DNA of 24,530 bases. Origin: JBBQAA01 sp038276395 (lineage in GTDB: Bacteria > Actinomycetota > Thermoleophilia > Solirubrobacterales > Solirubrobacteraceae). The notes below the pieces were generated by a model that was given only the letters and a program-made list of their open reading frames with translations, was not told the origin of the DNA and did no database searches. The DNA lies in contig JBBQAA010000039.1 of NCBI GenBank assembly GCA_038276395.1, positions 1 to 24,530 on the forward strand, given 5' to 3'. The first letter of the stretch is position 1; the number at the start of each line of letters is the position of its first letter. The translations under genes and the position numbers were made by a program. This document shows positions 23,006-24,530 of this stretch, piece after piece.

Positions 23006-24378
23006 GCGGCGAGCTCGCCCTCGTCCTGCACACCCACATGCCCTACGTCGAGGGCTTCGGGACCTGGCCCTTCGGCGAGGAGTGGCTGTGGGAGGCGATC
23101 GCGTCCTGCTACGTGCCGGTGCTCGACGTCCTCGGCCCCGAGCCGGCGCCGCTGACGCTCTCCCTGACCCCGGTGCTGGCCGACCAGCTCGAGGCGCCGG
23201 GCGCGCTCGAGCGCTGCGCGCGCTTCCTGTGCGACGTGCGGCCGGGGACGCACGCCGAGGCGCTCGAGCACGCGCGCGACCCGCGGCTCGGCCCCGCGCT
23301 CGCGGAGTCCGCGGCGGAGTACGCGCGGGCGGCGGAGGTGCTCGAAGGGCGCGGCTTCGACCTGCTCGGCGCCTTCGCGCCGCACGTGAGCTGGACCTCC
23401 TCGGCCACCCACGCCGTCCTGCCGCTGCTCGCGACCGACGCGGGTGTCCGCCTGCAGGTCGAGAGCGGGGTGGCGTCGCATCGCCGCCGGTTCGGGCTGG
23501 GCTGGGCCGGCGGGTTCTGGCTGCCGGAGTGCGCGCATGGGCCGTGGCTCGACCCGCTGCTCGACGCCGCCGGGGTGCGCGCGACCTGCGTCGATCTCAC
23601 CGACGTCCTCGGGCCGGGGTCGGCCGCGCACCTGACGCCGCTGCGCTCGGCGGCGGGACCGCTCCTCCTCCCCATCGACCGGGAGACGATCGAGCTCGTC
23701 TGGCACGACCGCGGCTACCCCGCCGACCCCGCCTACCGGAACTACCACGGCTACACGAAGCACCACCACCGGGCGTGGGCCAACGACGGCTCGCCCTATT
23801 CCCCCGAGCGCGGCCGCGCACGCGCCCGCGAGCATGCGCGGGAGTTCGTCGAGCGCGCGGCGCGACGGGTGGAGGGCGGCGGCCTCGTCGTCTGCGCGCT
23901 CGACACGGAGCTGCTCGGCCACTGGTGGCACGAGGGGCCCGAGTGGCTCCGAGCGGTGCTCGAGGAGGCGCCGCGGCAGGGCGTCGGGCTCGCGCGGCTG
24001 GACGACGCGGTGGCCGCGCGGGAGGCGGTGCCGGCGCCCGGCGAGCTGCCGGTGACGACGTGGGGGATGGGCCGCGACCTCTCGACGTGGAGCGGACCGG
24101 GCGTCGCGCGCTACGCGTGGGAGGCGCGGGCGGCGGAGCTCGAGGTCCTCGCGGGTGCCCGCTCGGTGGAGGTCGGTGCCGTGCGCGAGCTGTTGGCGCT
24201 GCAGGCGAGCGACTGGGCCTTTCTCGACAACGCGCGGCTGGCCGGCGAGTACCCCCGGGAACGGGCGGACGGCCACGCGGAGCGGCTCGCGGCACGGCTG
24301 CGCGGGGAGGCGGCGGATCTCGGTGCGCTGCGCAACCTCGCGGTCGACGCCGAGGCCGGGGCGCTGCTCTTGGGTTGA
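23002..24378 (+). CDS. GH57 branching-type enzyme, Rv3031-like (right-arm copy)
   Basis: Exact mirror of 153-1529. GTG at 23002; nucleophile Glu176 in 'LPECAH' (codon 23527) and Asp301 in 'LDTELLGHWW' (codon 23902). TGA ends at 24378, a single base before the ABC fragment on the other strand. Confidence 0.86.
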   Translation: MSGELALVLHTHMPYVEGFGTWPFGEEWLWEAIASCYVPVLDVLGPEPAPLTLSLTPVLADQLEAPGALERCARFLCDVRPGTHAEALEHARDPRLGPALAESAAEYARAAEVLEGRGFDLLGAFAPHVSWTSSATHAVLPLLATDAGVRLQVESGVASHRRRFGLGWAGGFWLPECAHGPWLDPLLDAAGVRATCVDLTDVLGPGSAAHLTPLRSAAGPLLLPIDRETIELVWHDRGYPADPAYRNYHGYTKHHHRAWANDGSPYSPERGRARAREHAREFVERAARRVEGGGLVVCALDTELLGHWWHEGPEWLRAVLEEAPRQGVGLARLDDAVAAREAVPAPGELPVTTWGMGRDLSTWSGPGVARYAWEARAAELEVLAGARSVEVGAVRELLALQASDWAFLDNARLAGEYPRERADGHAERLAARLRGEAADLGALRNLAVDAEAGALLLG

Positions 24379-24379
24379 G

Positions 24380-24529
24380 GCGGGCCACGCCCTCGGCGCT
24401 CGCGCGCTCCTCGAGCGCGCGCAGCTCCTCGGCGGGGCCGTAGACCTCGACGACCTCGCGCCCGGCGTGGGCGGCCACGAGCTCGCGCGGGGGCCCCTCG
24501 GCCACGACCCGGCCCCGGGCCATGACCGC
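24380..24529 (-). CDS. ABC transporter ATPase C-terminal fragment (right-arm copy)
   Basis: Exact mirror of 2-151. Both contig ends stop at the same base of this gene, which is what a sequence path traversed twice in opposite directions would give. Confidence 0.52.
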
Positions 24530-24530
24530 G

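Larger units (their letters stand above)
1..24530. repeat. Window-length perfect inverted repeat (two 12,265-base arms, no unique spacer)
   Basis: The first bases (CGCGGTCATGGCCCGG) are the reverse complement of the last bases, and the centre is self-complementary. Every gene in the left arm reappears at 24531-x on the opposite strand with an identical translation. No difference between arms was noticed, including within third codon positions. Two natural arms of this length would be expected to differ somewhere, and long perfect palindromes without a spacer are unstable in bacteria, so I infer that the right arm is a computational or library duplicate of the left. The paired entries below therefore describe one gene each, not paralogues. 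Confidence 0.97.

Noticed and set aside
1..24530. Paralogous gene duplication of 14 genes as evidence of gene amplification
   Set aside because: Copies are identical with mirrored coordinates to the base, including both truncated genes, so a single sequence written twice is the simpler explanation.
1..24530. tRNA, rRNA, CRISPR arrays, insertion sequences, riboswitches
   Set aside because: Gaps between genes are mostly under 50 bases and none showed the stems, direct repeats or transposase motifs needed. Nothing was supportable.

Overview
The whole 24,530-base window is one inverted repeat. Position x on the + strand pairs with position 24531-x on the - strand. I compared the two ends, the centre and the gene boundaries base by base, and every coding region in the left arm (1-12265) has an identical counterpart in the right arm (12266-24530). 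The unique information is therefore about 12.2 kb, present twice head to head. The dyad axis lies between 12265 and 12266. It is a G/C-only region flanked by a 24-base C run (12191-12214) and a 24-base G run (12317-12340), and it interrupts a gamma-glutamyltransferase gene. The likeliest explanation is an assembly or library artefact (a fold-back contig), not a real 12-kb palindrome. A hairpin telomere or an inverted amplification is a less likely biological alternative.

Organism: very high GC, many GTG and one TTG starts, almost no intergenic DNA, and candidate -10 hexamers 7-9 bases before several starts. The gene set includes a methyltransferase-GH57 pair like mycobacterial Rv3030/Rv3031 and a MauE-type membrane cluster. 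This suggests a high-GC actinobacterium. A Thermoleophilia-like (Solirubrobacterales or Gaiellales) lineage is my guess from gene content, not proven.

Layout of the left arm: a fragment of an ABC transporter ATPase (2-151, +) runs into the antisense strand of a GH57 glucan branching-type enzyme (153-1529, -). Then, all on -, come a SAM methyltransferase (1526-2302), a VapC-like PIN toxin (2315-2707) with its ribbon-helix-helix antitoxin (2708-2947), an NAD(P)-binding beta-hydroxyacid dehydrogenase (2959-3828) and a DNA photolyase (3855-5255). On + is a LON substrate-binding-domain protein (5297-5932), followed by a small lipoprotein on - (5936-6361). The + strand then carries the ribosome-rescue hydrolase ArfB (6399-6794) and a tightly overlapping three-gene operon: a MauE-thioredoxin fusion (6805-7674), a Tat-exported cysteine-rich protein (7664-8248), and a MauF/CcdA-like membrane protein fused to a probable beta-propeller (8242-9717). 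A secreted TIM-barrel glycoside hydrolase (9753-10922, +) converges on the truncated gamma-glutamyltransferase (10942-12189, -). The right arm repeats all of this in reverse.

Most interesting biology: the three-gene operon looks like a redox maturation set (membrane electron carrier, extracytoplasmic thioredoxin) built around its own exported substrate. That substrate has ten cysteines and a glycine-arginine repeat of period 7-8. It resembles the accessory genes of methylamine dehydrogenase, but the light-chain-like protein has a single tryptophan and no heavy chain is present, so a tryptophan tryptophylquinone enzyme is unlikely. It is the best candidate here for an undescribed system. No tRNA, rRNA, CRISPR array or transposase was seen, and no stretch above 300 bases lacks a gene.
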